Below are positions 23,048-63,737 of a DNA stretch of 64,000 bases, piece after piece. The notes below the pieces were generated by a model. The model did no database searches, was not told the origin of the DNA, and saw only the letters and a program-made list of their open reading frames with translations. Each line of letters begins with the position of its first letter. Position 1 is the stretch's first letter. Source of the stretch: Anticarsia gemmatalis. Taxonomy: Eukaryota; Arthropoda; Insecta; Lepidoptera; Erebidae. The translations under genes were made by a program, and so were the position numbers. The stretch lies in NCBI RefSeq assembly GCF_050436995.1, contig NC_134764.1, forward strand, positions 6,448,001 to 6,512,000. The letters are read 5' to 3'.

Positions 23048-26000
23048 TTAACTAGAGCAACTAATTTTCAAGGCATATGCCCACTGCGGTGGTTGAGCCG
23101 AAAATCCTCGTTTTTCCGCTTCAGGCTGCACTTCAAAAGGATTTTTTAGGACATCCATCAAAAAGCGAACCTGGGAAGAAGAAAATAGTTTCGTTGTTGC
23201 AATAGATAAATTAGATCTATCAAGAAATATGGTCATTTTAATTTTATGTGATGTTTATTGCTACGTAACTAAAATAATAGCAAATTACCTTTTGGTAGTC
23301 ATCCTGTTCGGCATCCACAATCGCTTCATGTAGGATCCAATTGCGTGGGATGTACACAGGATTGACGCTCAGCATACGCCTGCGTCGCTCATCTTCGAAC
23401 AAGCCTGAGGAGCTCGCATCCACAGCCGCAACACCACAATCACGACTATTTACAGGCAGCACACCTGTTAAACAGCCATCACCTATAATCTAACCCGATC
23501 ATCATTAAACTGAAGAAGAAGAATAAAGCATAAAATAAAAATTATCTTCATGTCTGTAAATTGTTCTCGATTCCGGAAAGACAGCTAAAAAATATAAGTC
23601 ATTTCGTTTTCTTACCTGCTTCTTTATCCAACCTCTCGCGGTACTGATCCAACCAGCAGCCCCACGACGCGTGAGAAGATAGACGCTTCAGAGACCATTT
23701 CTCTTCCAATTTCACCTCACTCACCATTTCACACGGCTCCAACTACAAATTATAACAAAATATTACATCGCAGATGACTTAAGAATGGTCTTTGCTGCTT
23801 ACTTTTGTGCTTGTGCTCTTGGCTAGTGTATTTTTTTGAGGCTGGTAAGTTGCGCAGAGATTTAGGTACAACTTAAGATTTTAACATGTTATCTTTACGC
23901 GCTTTGATGTATTTGCAACAGCGACCATCGCGCGCTCGTTAAAAATATATAGAAGTTATGGTGCTTTCACATGCTTCTTTTACCTCAGCAAGTTGTCTAA
24001 AAGTAGCAGTAAAGTCGGCTCCAGTCTGCTGCATCATATCCAGGAGTTTCTCCACCAGTTGCTCATCACCCCAACGCTCTTCTTTCAAACCTATCTTCAA
24101 GAGAAACGTCTCCCTAGTACATATAAAACCGATAAAGAAAGTATAGTACCTAATACACAGTCAAAAAACTCAAATGAGCGAATCTTTTATTATATTCACT
24201 TCGTATTTCTGACAAAAGAAATGTGTTTGAGGAAGGAAGGGACTTACAGTATTTTATTCTTGCAGTAGGTGTCCAAGTTTTTCAGAATATGCGACATGTG
24301 CACTTGTTGTGACGAGGTCAGGAGAGGTTTCAAAGCATTCGCTAGCTGGCCGATGTTCCATACCACGACCTAGAAATAAGGTAAAGTAAGAGGCAAGGCA
24401 TTTGGCCGAAGAAATTTTTAGGTACATTAACGTAACTTTTTAATTATCCTACGTCAGGGTCTCACTGCTGGGCAAATTTCTTTCCAACAGTCTTCCAGAT
24501 CTACTGATTGCTTGCTTTCTCCGGTCCTGTAGGAACGTATCCACATCGTCCTGCCATCTCCATTTGGGCCTACCCCGTCTTCGCTGACCTTCTTACGATA
24601 CCCATTGTGCAGTCACATTATATGGACCGAATTTCCCGAGTGCAATGGGAAAATGTGTCCAGCCTAGTCCCACTTAAAATATAATAACTAAAATTCAAAT
24701 ATTATTAAATTCTCACGTCAGGTTGTTTAGCGAGAGCATACCGTCCCTCCCCATCTGAGCAGTTGGCGACGAAGCCTCCATCATACGAGTCCACGAAGCC
24801 GTAAGGACCATAGTCAATCGTCAAGCCTAGGAGACTCATGTTGTCAGTGTTCAGCAACCCATGGGTGAATCCAAGACCTGCATGAAGGATTGCCATTAAA
24901 ATAAATTTTGTACATATTCTCCTTTACGCCTGTAGCACCCGAAGATTTAGGCAAAGGTGTATAAAATACATTTGCGTGTTACAAATACACACGCGAGTTT
25001 CGCATTGTTAGGCCCATGTAAAGGGGGTGAGCCCATACCCTTATACCGGGGACGTTACTAAACTTAATAATGTCATATAAATTAGAAAAACAACAAAAGC
25101 TCTTTTACCAACCTGGGAATTGAACCCAAAACATCGAGATCAGTATCAGTATCAACAGTCGTATAGGTAGTATAGGTACACTACCGCCCTGACCATAGCG
25201 GCAGTCACATTTTTTGTTGAGAAATATATTATTACCACATGTAATTTCAGCGTCAAAATTTGCCGAAACAAAATAACAGCAAAAAATGTTCTAAGTTGTA
25301 CACTAAATGACTAATAATAGCTAAAATTATAGAGTAGATAGCTAAAACAATTTTACCTTGCCATTTGGCCACCAGATCCAAAGTCTTATGCGCAATTTCT
25401 GAGAACATTCTGATGAAACGATTCTCATCGGTCAATTGTATGTCAGGGAAATATTCCTGGAAATTACAAGACTATTTGGAAAGACGCGAATGGAATACTG
25501 AGTAGATGATTAATTGAAGACTGAAATAAGGATGACTTATATTTTTTTCTTTGAAGTAGAATGTTTGAATAAATTAAATAGTGATCATATATTTAACTTG
25601 GTACGTATAAGTCAGCTGATGGCCAAGTAGGTAACATGTTGACTCAGTCAAGGACGTACCTACAATAATACAATGTACCTACGTGGCCAACTTCGAATTA
25701 TGATGGTTTTATGTGGTTACAGAATTTTAACTATCAAAAGAAAAAATTACGAAAAAAAAAATCGTCATTGAAGAACTACATAAGTATGTAATCCGGCGTT
25801 ACATTTTTTTTAAATGACTATTCCCGCTCTTATGATTTCTCCCGTATCGCGGGGACTTTAACTAACATACAGACAACGGATACAAAGTACACCGAAACAA
25901 TCTATTGCACAAATATTTGTACGGTGTGGAAATCGAATCCACGTTCTCCCGACGAAATCGTAGTGGCATGGCGACTACCTTAACCACTGCGCTACGGAAG

Positions 26001-27970
26001 CCATCAACATTTGTGACTAGGGACTAGGGAGCGTTAGCACTATTCTTCATTAAGTAATGTATATGCATAAAATCACGCCTTCTTCGCAATGGAGTGAGCA
26101 CTAGTCACTTTACACTTAGTTGTGTATCTTACCTTTATAATAAAATCTGAGAGTTGCCTCAAGACAGCAATCTCGCCAGTCCTGGAAAGTATCTCGAGGG
26201 ATCCAAAGCGGAACCAGTTGGGTGCGAGACGAAGGACTACTGCTGCTCGCTCTCTGCGAGGACTACCGTTGTAGTACACGTCACGAACTATCGCTTCATC
26301 ACTGACTAAACCACAAAGTATATTTCAAACATTACAGCCTTATAAGCTAATAAAACCTGCCTGTAGATCATTGTAGTACCTATTTATCAGAAAATATTAT
26401 TATAGAAGGGTCGCCGCACACCGGCCACTGAACACACGTTGCCACCGGCATAATATTATATTATTATTAGGTACTTTACTAATTAAATTGACGCACACAG
26501 TTGACGCCAGTGACCGCCACACGCTACAGATCGCAAAGAAAATATGTAGGTGCAACGTTTTGGTGTTGTGATCCTTAACTCTCCTGAATACTAAAATGCG
26601 AGCCCAAATAAGCGAGAAGCAAGTCAAAATCGACATAGTTCTCACCAACGAGTCCAGCAGCCCTCGTAGTGGGTATACCTAGAAAGTGACAAGCTTCAGA
26701 GGCGATCATTTCTCTAATACCACTCCGCAGAACAGCGCGACCATCGTGAACGCGTGCGTATGGAGTCTGGCCTGAACCTTTGAGCTGAATCTGCCATCTT
26801 TCCCCGCGTCTGAGTAATAGAAAACATTAGTAAACAACAGTTTTTCACTTACATACATGATATCATGCTTTTTTCCCGAGGGTCCTTTCAGTATCCTTAA
26901 GAACTTCCCTTGCCTCATTCACATCCATACATCTTGTCATACATGAACACTGGTTACGAATACACCTGATCATTTGACAAGACATCGCTGAAATTATCTG
27001 AGTATATCTTTCCAGCGCATTTCCATGTACTTCTCCCTACATGAAATCCGTAACCTACACTTGCCTGTTAACGTATTCACCGAGAATGTGGGCTCTTCCA
27101 TCACCCAGTTGTCCCACCCACAGTCCATATTGATGTCCACCGTATCTAAAATACAATAATAATATCCATACTTGATACTAATATATTGATGATGATGATA
27201 ATGTCAAATTAACAGATATTGTCTGCCTCTACTGTGAATGCGACTACCATGCAACTTATGCAAGAGATTCGAGTTCGATTCTTGGGTCAAGACACGAGGT
27301 CACTAAAATACACTTGATGCAAACGGCTGGTCGCCGCGCTCATGGCCAAATATCAATTTAGAGAACGTTTACGAACGTTAATGTTAAATCTTAATTCATC
27401 TATAAAAACAGACCTATGCGCTACTGGAAGAGCACCATAAGGTAACTTCTGTCCAGCAATGAATTCAGCAAATTCTTCCCGGTTAGCCATTTCAGGGTCC
27501 ATGTCCAGAATACTGACCAGGGCATCTTCCGAAGCACATACCAGTCGGATGTTGCGTTCTAGTGGCCGAGGAGTTACCTGGAAACAAATTTATTTTGTGT
27601 TTATTACGAAATTTGGCTGTATATGACTCAATTAAAGGGAGGGAAGGAAAACAGAGTCAGAAAATATTGCATAGGGAAGAGTTTTATGAAATCGTTCGAG
27701 TGGGTGTAAGGCTAATAGAAGAGGCTATATGATAAAATATGTTGGTTTTTATACAATAATATAGAGTACATACACTATACAGGAAACGTATGTTATTATA
27801 TCGAACACAAGTCTCACTGATGTTACCTCAGAAAATACTACATTCTTTATGTTTGATCGTATTTGATCATGATTTTCATCAATCGGTAACAAAATGTATT
27901 TTGGATATTGGCTGAAACTCCATTCCGTTAAATTTCTTTTCAACGAAGCAGTTTCACCGTCCATTTTCAT
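23048..27970 (-). CDS. SELENOO: Selenoprotein O homologue, Cys form, copy B (12 exons)
   Basis: Second SelO AMPylase, 554 aa. Exons on minus: 27970-27827, 27577-27414, 27145-27065, 26809-26646, 26305-26133, 25456-25357, 24877-24717, 24369-24248, 24113-23984, 23742-23616, 23464-23289, 23170-23048; 1665 nt in frame. Exons 2-4, 7-10 and 12 have exactly the same length as in copy A, and all phases match, so this is a tandem duplication. The core is canonical: YGGHQYGLW, QLKGSG (K140), FTHGLLNTDN and TIDYGPYG with D287, N288 and D297. It ends SCSS with Cys552 at the Sec position. Differences from copy A: a shorter N terminus, a 21-residue insertion at the start of exon 11, and a GC-AG donor after exon 3. 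N-terminal Met uncertain (residue 1 or 3). The mitochondrial location is a family expectation, not seen in the sequence. Confidence 0.92.
24440..24665 (-). mobile_element. RTE-like LINE 3' fragment with remnant ORF
   Basis: Read on minus, a broken frame encodes RRGRPKWRWQDDVDTFLQD, the C-terminal end of a non-LTR retrotransposon polyprotein. It is followed by a TTTGCCCAGCAGTGAGACC tail. It sits in intron 7 of SELENOO copy B. Family assignment to RTE-like elements is from this motif and tail. Confidence 0.6.
24950..25200 (-). mobile_element. tRNA-like SINE fragment in SELENOO copy B intron 6
   Basis: Contains CCATGTAAAGGGGGTGAGCCC and, further on, CCAACCTGGGAATTGAACCC, which is a box B reverse complement. 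The arrangement is typical of a lepidopteran tRNA-derived SINE in minus orientation. Boundaries are approximate. Confidence 0.45.
25836..26003 (-). mobile_element. tRNA-derived SINE, copy 3
   Basis: On minus it opens GGCTTCCGTAGCGCAGTGG (box A), then GTGGATTCGATTTCCACACC (box B), then the shared body with CTTTGTATCCGTTGTCTG and CCCCGCGATACGGGAG. This is the best-preserved copy of this SINE in the window. It lies in intron 5 of SELENOO copy B. Confidence 0.7.
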
Positions 27971-28859
27971 ACCCTAACAAAATTATTAATCGAGGAAAAA
28001 AACCATTGCTCTGAAAATATTGAATTTGCCGCCATTAAAAAGTCTAGTCTATGCCTCTTCGTAGACATAAATATGCATAGACAAAAACTGAACATTATTC
28101 TAAAAGAATAGCGCTGTAGTTATTTGACCCCATACTTTACACTATTGGGGTCATTTGTATATTATTGCTCAATTAGAAATAATATACAAATAATATTTAA
28201 AAATTAAGACTATTGCCGAAATATCTTTGTTGTATATATTTCATTAAAAAATTTACACGTATATTTATACTCAGTTTTTGGCATGACATTCTCAACTATA
28301 TGATAGATTGTTATAAACCTCACGCCACCAAATGATAATATGTAAGAGACACAAGAATTAAAATTACTGAATTTAATTTTTGGGTTGGAATCACAATAAA
28401 CTGCGAATAACAACGAATTAAGTACTGCTCAGATGCCATATCTGCGATATATTCGAATTTGAATAAGCATCTCATGACGTGGGGTTTCAAAAATATCATT
28501 AACCAGAACCACGTCAATGCGTAACAATTTTCAATACAACATTGTTATGGTCTTAGCACTTTTATGCGTAAAAAAGTAAAAAAGAGCAATAGGCTTATAA
28601 TTAAAATATCGTCTCGTATTAATATTATTATATAACTAGTACTATATAATTAAGATACCTTCTGTACCTAGGACAATCTATAAAATTAAAATAGTGAAAA
28701 TTATTGGTAGAATTACGATTGCTATGCTACCGATTTATGGTCAACGCTGGTCAAGGTCACGGCTATGCAACAAAATTATAATAGTTACTTATTTCTTGAA
28801 CTTTGACCAGTAATAGGAGATGATCTAATTTTGTAGGCTTATATCCATCACATTTGTCC

Positions 28860-28900
28860 GGTGTGAAATTCGTCAGTTCGGCGACCGCAATTTCACTTTC
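28860..28900 (+). promoter_or_regulatory. Candidate initiator region for BOLA2 (and possibly ALG6)
   Basis: An arthropod initiator-type TCAGT (28873-28877) sits in a locally GC-richer patch, TCAGTTCGGCGACCGC, about 185 nt upstream of the BOLA2 ATG. It lies in the 1.09-kb divergent spacer between SELENOO copy B and BOLA2. No TATA box or clear downstream element. Confidence 0.3.
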
Positions 28901-29060
28901 GTGAGCCCGCTTTCTCGTTTTGTCACTTTCGAAAAAATTCATTACTTGTGTGAATCAAACCCGTTTCCGTTTGTAGTAAATTCCATTGAAAAGTGTAGTT
29001 TAAATTTCGTGGACCGTGCATGGTATTTGTTTTACATTAAATGGATTTTTATCAAAAAAT

Positions 29061-57061
<28,001 letters not shown>

Positions 57062-57144
57062 AATGTAATTTGGAAATAATAATGAAGTAGAACAAAAATT
57101 TTATGTTGTTTTTCTTGGTTCCTTGCGTGTAAAGACTTGTAAAG

Positions 57145-59116
57145 ATGTTGAACGGGATAGATAACTTGTACACAGTTAGTGTGTCAGCGCCTGGTAAAGT
57201 GATCCTCCATGGAGAGCACTCGGTCGTGTACGGGAAGACCGCGCTCGCTGTTAGTCTGGGACTCAGGAGCTCCATTGTGATAAAGGTAATATTTTTTTAT
57301 TATATTTTTTTCTCATTCCCTTTATTTTTTTATTTGATGGTAATGATTTTCAAGTAGCGAAAACCGAAAAAACATAAATGCATTGAATGTTTTTAATTTT
57401 TTTATTGTCACTGTCAATGAGCCTTCCGTATTTTTTTAATAATATTATGCAGTTTTATAATATTATAGTGTTATTTGGAAATAATATTACTGGAAGTGCT
57501 TTGGAAAAAAAAATTGTTACTGGTTATTGAAAAATCTAAATTAAATTAAAAGATTTTGTTATAAGTATTGCATTTAGGGTACATAAAATCAATCCCTTTT
57601 TATTTAAGTATGATATTAAAAGGTAGGTATTATTTTTGGACAAAAACTACAATCACTTTTGTCCGACTAAAATTGAATAAATAAAGTCTTAGTGTTATTT
57701 TCTTTTTTTTTTTATAATACATGCTTCCTCGAATTTATCAATGAATGAGCATGCAATTTAATATTTATTTTGAATTAATTGGAAATTAATATTTATTGAC
57801 AGAAAATAACTAACTAATGACTACTTCAATAAGTACTATTTTATTATTGTAATTTTTTAAATATACTCATAACTATTTACAATTTCCTTTTTTTAAATAC
57901 TAATTTAAATAACAAATGTTATGTTTTGAATAAAAAGTCAATTTTACATATAACAGAGATGTTTACAAACCTTAAAATTTATTTAAATTGCCGTAAACGA
58001 AATAATCATAAGTGTCAAAAGTTTTTTAAATAAATTAATCATAATTCACCATTAGTTACCTATGTAATAATTTTGCATTACAATAATGTACAATGTCCGC
58101 TGAAACTGAAAAATAGCCTGCGTGTTATTAGTATAGAAATGTTTTACATAAGTATTTTTTTGTTTTGACTGATTGACGTCATGGAGTACAATTATGTATG
58201 TCAATAACTTGTGTTTTTTGTCAACTACCTTGCACTTTAAATGACGACTTAGTAAAAAAAATGAGACTTAGGTATAATGAACTTCATTGTCAGCAACTCA
58301 TTAATTATTCCATCATCATAATTAATATTTAGACATCATCAAAAATTTGCGTCATTCGACTCCAGAGCAGTACTTCACTTCTACTGTCTAGTTAAAATGA
58401 TAGTAAACAAAATTAGTATCTGGTTATAGTGGTAATGTGACAGGCTCTGATTGACATTGAAACAGGAATGGTTATACATTACATATCGGAAATAGGGCAG
58501 CATACTGAGAACCATTTCATAACAAAATGAGACAATACGACCTAACAATAACACCTTTCTTATTCCAATTTGCAGGAAGTAAACTACCACGTGGAACCTA
58601 CAATCAGGATCCATCTACCATGTGTGGGGTTAGAAGAAACGTTACCACTGGAACCCACAGTGAAGAGTCTCTTCAACCCGAAGTTAGTAGCAGGCATCAC
58701 AGGCAAATTCTCTTGGAAATTACCAGACAAACTAGACCATGACAATCACTTGAGACGAGTCGACGAGTTTCTCCACATAATCAAGCCTAATTTCGACGCC
58801 CTACAAAATAATCAAAAGAATTCCTTGCGAAGTTTCTTATATATGTTTTCTGGAATCTTCGGTAGTACGTGTTTGCCTGTCAGATCTATGGACATTTCGT
58901 TAGGGTCTGAACTGACTATCGGCGCGGGAACAGGCAGCTCGGCGTCCTTTGCCGTTTGTCTGGCCGGAGCTTTAATACAGCTTCTGAAATTGAAGATGTC
59001 GTCAGGGTACGACGCGTTCTATGACCAAAGCAGTGAACAGTTCAACCCGACTGAGAGAGAAATCATATCAGAATGGGCGTACAACTGTGAAAGAATAATG
59101 CACGGCACTCCGTCAG
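57145..59116 (+). CDS. Mvk: Mevalonate kinase, N-terminal part (2 exons; continues past right edge)
   Basis: Phosphorylates mevalonate at the 5-position in the isoprenoid pathway, which in insects feeds juvenile hormone, dolichol and prenylation. GHMP kinase fold. Exon 1 57145-57285 (47 aa) holds APGKVILHGEHSVVYGKTAL with the active-site Lys18 and His25. Exon 2 58576-59116 (180 aa plus one base) holds DISLGSELTI, the GHMP ATP motif GAGTGSSASFAVCLAGAL (from residue 163) and EWAYNCERIMHGTPS. Exon 2 ends at GTGAGT in phase 1, so the following Gly-Leu/Ile-Asp-Asn block should come next, but I find no such exon before base 64000. The start is the first ATG and lies only 83 nt after the BOLA2 stop. 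No poly(A) signal is visible between them. Confidence 0.92.
57286..58575. other. Mevalonate kinase intron 1
   Basis: 1.3 kb of very AT-rich DNA with long T and A runs. No recognised repeat or gene. Confidence 0.6.
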
Positions 59117-62100
59117 GTGAGTTTTGTAATTTGAAAATATTTCCTTTCCACATTAATGTCTAATAATCTGAGTTTCTTCAACTGCAATTAACCTACATTA
59201 CCTAAGTATATACTAGTTCTTAAAGTAGGACCAATTATTTTAACGATATTAATCAGTTTATAATTTATATCAAACGGAATTCACACCTTTACGTATAATT
59301 AATAGAGTACAATAAAAACTAAACAAACTCCTACTATTGTTTATACGATGCTCACATATCAGGTTTGCTTTAAAGCTTAAAAAATCTTGGATAATAATCA
59401 AGTTTTAAAACTTCAATTTTCACTTTCGTTGTGACGCACACGACCCGGATTCCACATAACCTCGATAACGATAGTATTTGCGATAGACATACGACCCGCC
59501 ATAGAGCGTTCGTTTAGTCTGCCGTTAGTGTTGTATACTTGTATCAATATTCTTTCATCTGTTAAACTTTCACTAGCGGCGAATACGTGTCGATGTATTG
59601 ATACAACCGTCGATCGGTGACGTCAATCAAACGTACTAACTAGTAAACCTTTGCATATCGCGGTACCGGCCGGTTTATTAGAATTGTTATCGGTTGTTGG
59701 ATGATTTTGATACAGAACAGCCAGTAAAAAACTAGTGTTTAGGCTATGTTTATACTACTGATAGTTTGTTTTGGAAACGTCTTACTGCATAATGCTTGCA
59801 GCGTGCATGGTTTCGGATGCTCGCAACAAAAGCACTACTAAGCATTGCGTGTGTAGAATAGTACAGACTGAAAACAAAAAAAAATCTAATGCCATAGAGT
59901 ACTTGCCAATCAATCAGCTACTCTTTGTGAAATGTGTAAAACATACTGTAGTACTGCAACACGGTATAGTGACTTCACAGTTTCGTATTTTCGTTGCTAT
60001 TAAAAAAGTGCCTCATTTATGTTTCAGTAGTATTATTTACAATTTCAACATTATTTACGTACAAATTACATTGCCTGAGCATTTTAGATGAAACTTTTAC
60101 GAGTACAAGTTCATAAATGTTTCGTAGACCCGGTCAACTACCCAATTTTATTGTGGATATATGCAACTACAACTACACAAACTTTAAAAAGTATACAAAA
60201 TTATCGCTTTTAAATTGCCCTAATAAGCAAACTAAAATTGCCAATATCAAGATACAAACAAATACTTATCTCTGGACCAAAATATTAGTGCGTTAAATAA
60301 CAGTGTTTAAACCAGTTATCCTTATCAGTTTGTAATTGGCCTAGCGCTAGATCGACCTCGGCTCTGTTAAGACTTGTCTGTAATGAAACCAGATCAAAAC
60401 GCGATACGATTTATTAGCAAATAAATACAAATATTTGTTATAAATCTATGAAATACGGGCAAATATGGTAGGCATTGTTCTGCTCAGACTTTCAGAATGT
60501 TTAGGTGTCTAGACATCTGTCATAGCATTGTAAACCGTAGGACTACAGTCTTTCTAAAAACAATAGAATAGACTTAAAACAATTTCAGAGCTTTGTGATA
60601 GGTGTCAGATATCGTATCTATAAGATAAAGTAATAGCAAATGTAGAGAAAAAAAGCATAATTTATATAAAGGTCAGGGGCGTAAAACAATCATAGCCGGC
60701 GGTCCTCTAGGACAAGATGTATCGATGTGCATGAAACAGGAGATGTTTGTAAAGATCGTATATGTAAACAAAGTGTGATTTTATGTTTGTATATCTAATG
60801 ATTTTATAGATATGATATTACGCACGTTTTAAAGTCGAGTCCAACAAACCAAAAATTATAAAAATCGGTCCAGCCGTTCTTGAGATACGAACGCGATTTT
60901 GCGACTTGTTTTTACATCTTTGAAATAATAATCCGTTATATAATATGATTGATTTTGTTTTCAAGTTAGAGCACCTTGACCGTTCTTATGCAGCATGGTC
61001 ATGCACTCAGAGGTTGCAATCTGCATACACCGACTGCATTAACCTTACAAGACTGCAATTTAATAAATTATATAATTTCCGTCGTTTTAGTTTGCGGATA
61101 TTGTATTATTCATTAGAATATCTTAATATCACACAAGGACTACACAAAATTGCATAGGAGTATATTTCTACTTTATAAAATTTTGACGGCACGTTCTGCG
61201 ATGCTATTTTGCAAGCTTTCGTAACTGAGGCCTGAATCACCCTTATCGGTAGTGGAGTAATTATAGGGTAGCGAATTGGCTAATTGCCATTGGCAAAGGT
61301 GTCCCCTACATGAGGGAGCCTTTGCTAACTTGATCTACGAGGGCTGTAGACTTGTATTTATGCTACTACTTGTTCGTCGTCGTCGTATCGTATTCGATTC
61401 GGCATTAATCGGCCTAACAAGTCTGCAAAACCGAATATGTATAGATGAACCCGATCGGCACAAGCCGAACAAGTAAGTCGAGCCGGTTTGTTGTTCAATA
61501 AATATTGCCGAACCGAACGTCCTGATCCGAATATGTGTGTAAAAGCCTTACGTCCGAAGAATGATTATTTTATGAAAATGTATGCACTAGAACGGAACTA
61601 GAACGGTGCATTTATGATAAACAAAAAACTGTCTGCTATAGATGGAATGCGAATTATGCTGACGAGTGTGATTCGAGGAAGGAAGAAGTGTGGTATTTAA
61701 GAAATATTTAGAAGGAAAACTCTAAATAGCTATTAAGTAACTAGTCTTAAAGAATTCATTATCTTTATGAGCAGAAATTTCTTTGTAGTCAGAAGTCAAC
61801 TTATTTCAGTAACGGTAACAAATTGAAATAAGTTTTTCTCGCTTAGAAGTGCGTTAATAAGGACTTTCTTAATTGCTATAAGGATATCAAATGTTTTGGA
61901 CAAATAATCATTTCAGTCCACATTAACACATTGATTACATAATCACCAGCCTTATATACAAAATACAGGTGGTAATATCTCACAATAGTTTAAGAAAAAG
62001 CTGGTATATAAACAAAGATAACATGTGTACACCCGTGGCACCAACTATAATTGTTTTAGAGGACAAGTTCGCGAATCATTCGCCCTATCAGCTGGTCTCC

Positions 62101-62333
62101 AGACCTTGCCCCTGACACACTTACCGAACAATTGTCTATGTCAACATGTGACGTACACTGTTTATCTAACAATTTGAGGCGTTATCTATGATTAAAGACA
62201 TTGAGACATTGACAAATTAATAATGAATTTCGTGTAGTGAGTAGTAAATGTTATTTGTAAATCATTTAGCGATTTAATTTGTGACTGTAAATGTCTTGGC
62301 GATTTCTTTGATTTGTAGTTTTTTATTATCAAA
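59117..62333. other. Mevalonate kinase intron 2 (open to right edge); no exon seen
   Basis: No continuation exon of the kinase found on +. ORFs at 59771-60091, 60945-61157 and 61276-61476 lack family features. RTE-tail fragments at about 60670-60800, ending near GACAAGATGTATCGATGTGC. Confidence 0.5.
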
Positions 62334-62594
62334 CTAGCTGACCCGCGCAACTTCGCTTGCGTCACGTAAGAGAGAATGGGTCAAAATGTTCCCCGTTTCC
62401 GAAACATTTTTTACTGGTACTCTGTTCCTATTAGTAGTAGCGTGATGATATATAGCCTATGCAATTCCTCGATAAATGGGCTATCTAACATTGAAAGAAT
62501 TTTCAAATCGGACCAGTAGTTCCTGAGATTAGCGCGTTCAAACAAACAAACAAACTAACAAACAAACTCTTCAGCTTTATAATATTGGTATAGA
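62334..62594 (-). mobile_element. Short non-autonomous Helitron, 261 bp
   Basis: On + from CTAGCTGACCCGCGCAACTT to TTATAATATTGGTATAGA, flanked by A and T. It carries CAAACAAACAAAC repeats and the same internal blocks as 50943-51192. Confidence 0.72.
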
Positions 62595-63369
62595 TATAAA
62601 TTTTATCCGCGGCTATGATAGCTTATTGTAGTAAATTACCTTGCCTGTTTTTCAAAATTGGTTCGGCCGTTTTGACATCAAAGCGGTAAATATGCGCTTT
62701 CACGTTTCTTATATCTAATAGAGATTAGTCGAGAGGAAGACATTGATTTAATTAGATTAATTTGTTATACTAACAGTTAATTAACTAAATAAAAGTCTTT
62801 AAAAACTGTTAATTGTTGCGATTTGTCAATAAGTCGCATTCAATGAATGATGATGTCGACTAAGTAATTTCATGAAGAATCTTACATTTTTTTGAAGTTT
62901 AAAATAGTAAATAGTTTTCAATGTATCGCTAAAGGTTGAGGCTACTACGAAACGCCATTAAACTTAAAACAAATAAAACTAATTATATACAAGCAATATT
63001 TACACATAAGATGTCCTTCTTAGAATTTAATATAAGGTAAATAAGTATAGTGATATTTCATTACATAGTTTATTTATGTTGTGTACTTGTTTTAAATAAC
63101 ATGCGTGCAAATATTTCACATACGTCATTACATTATAAATACATATTGGTTTAGGAGTTATTTTGAAACTAGTTTTATGCCCGCAACTTTGTCCGCGTGC
63201 ACAGATTTCTTAGGGTAAAAGTATACGTTGCGGTAATAATTCAGCTAGCTCATTCCCGGCAGTCGAATTCTATAGTGACGGTATATTCGAGTTTATGACC
63301 TATCGTATTCTTAATTTATTATTTAACTAAAATTAAATGTTTTTGCATAAAAGAGTTATAGACATCGAG
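62595..63369. other. Intronic DNA, no gene seen
   Basis: AT-rich. A Helitron-like remnant (ATGCCCGCAACTTTGTCCGCG) is at about 63177-63200. Nothing else identified. Confidence 0.45.
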
Positions 63370-63737
63370 AGGAGCTCGTGGCTTAGTTAACGACAGCCGC
63401 GCGGATCGATCTCTGAGGTCAAGCCACGCTTACCGAGGTTGTTCTGTGGATGGGTGACCATATAACACATATCGAATTCCTCCGTGTTTCGGAAGGCACG
63501 TTAGATTGTGGGTCCCGGCTGTCATTTTCGAAGATCTTTGACAGTCGTTAACAGTAGTCAGAAGCTTGAAAGTCTGACAACCAGTCTTACCGAAGGGTAT
63601 CGTGTTAAATCCCAGGTAACTGGGTTGTGGAGGTTAGATAGGCAGTCGCTCCATGTAAAACACTGGTATTCAGCTGCATCCGGTGAGACTGGAAGCCGAC
63701 TCCAACATAGTTTGGGAAAAAGGCTAAGCTGATATAT
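63370..63737 (+). mobile_element. 5S rRNA-derived SINE (HaSE3-like), copy 2
   Basis: Head at 63415-63461: GAGGTCAAGCCACGCT (A-box-like) and, 27 nt after AAGC, GGATGGGTGACC, identical to the 5S rRNA C-box. The body runs TGTGGGTCCCGGCTGTC, then GATCTTTGACAGTCGTTAAC and CACTGGTATTCAGCTGC, with tail GGCTAAGCTGATATATA. Inverted relative to copy 1 at 1112-1430. ORFs on both strands over it are artefacts. Confidence 0.78.

Noticed and set aside
28210..28517. Overlapping 65-67 aa minus ORFs upstream of SELENOO copy B
   Set aside because: Two frames overlap each other, neither has a domain, and copy B is complete without an extra 5' exon.
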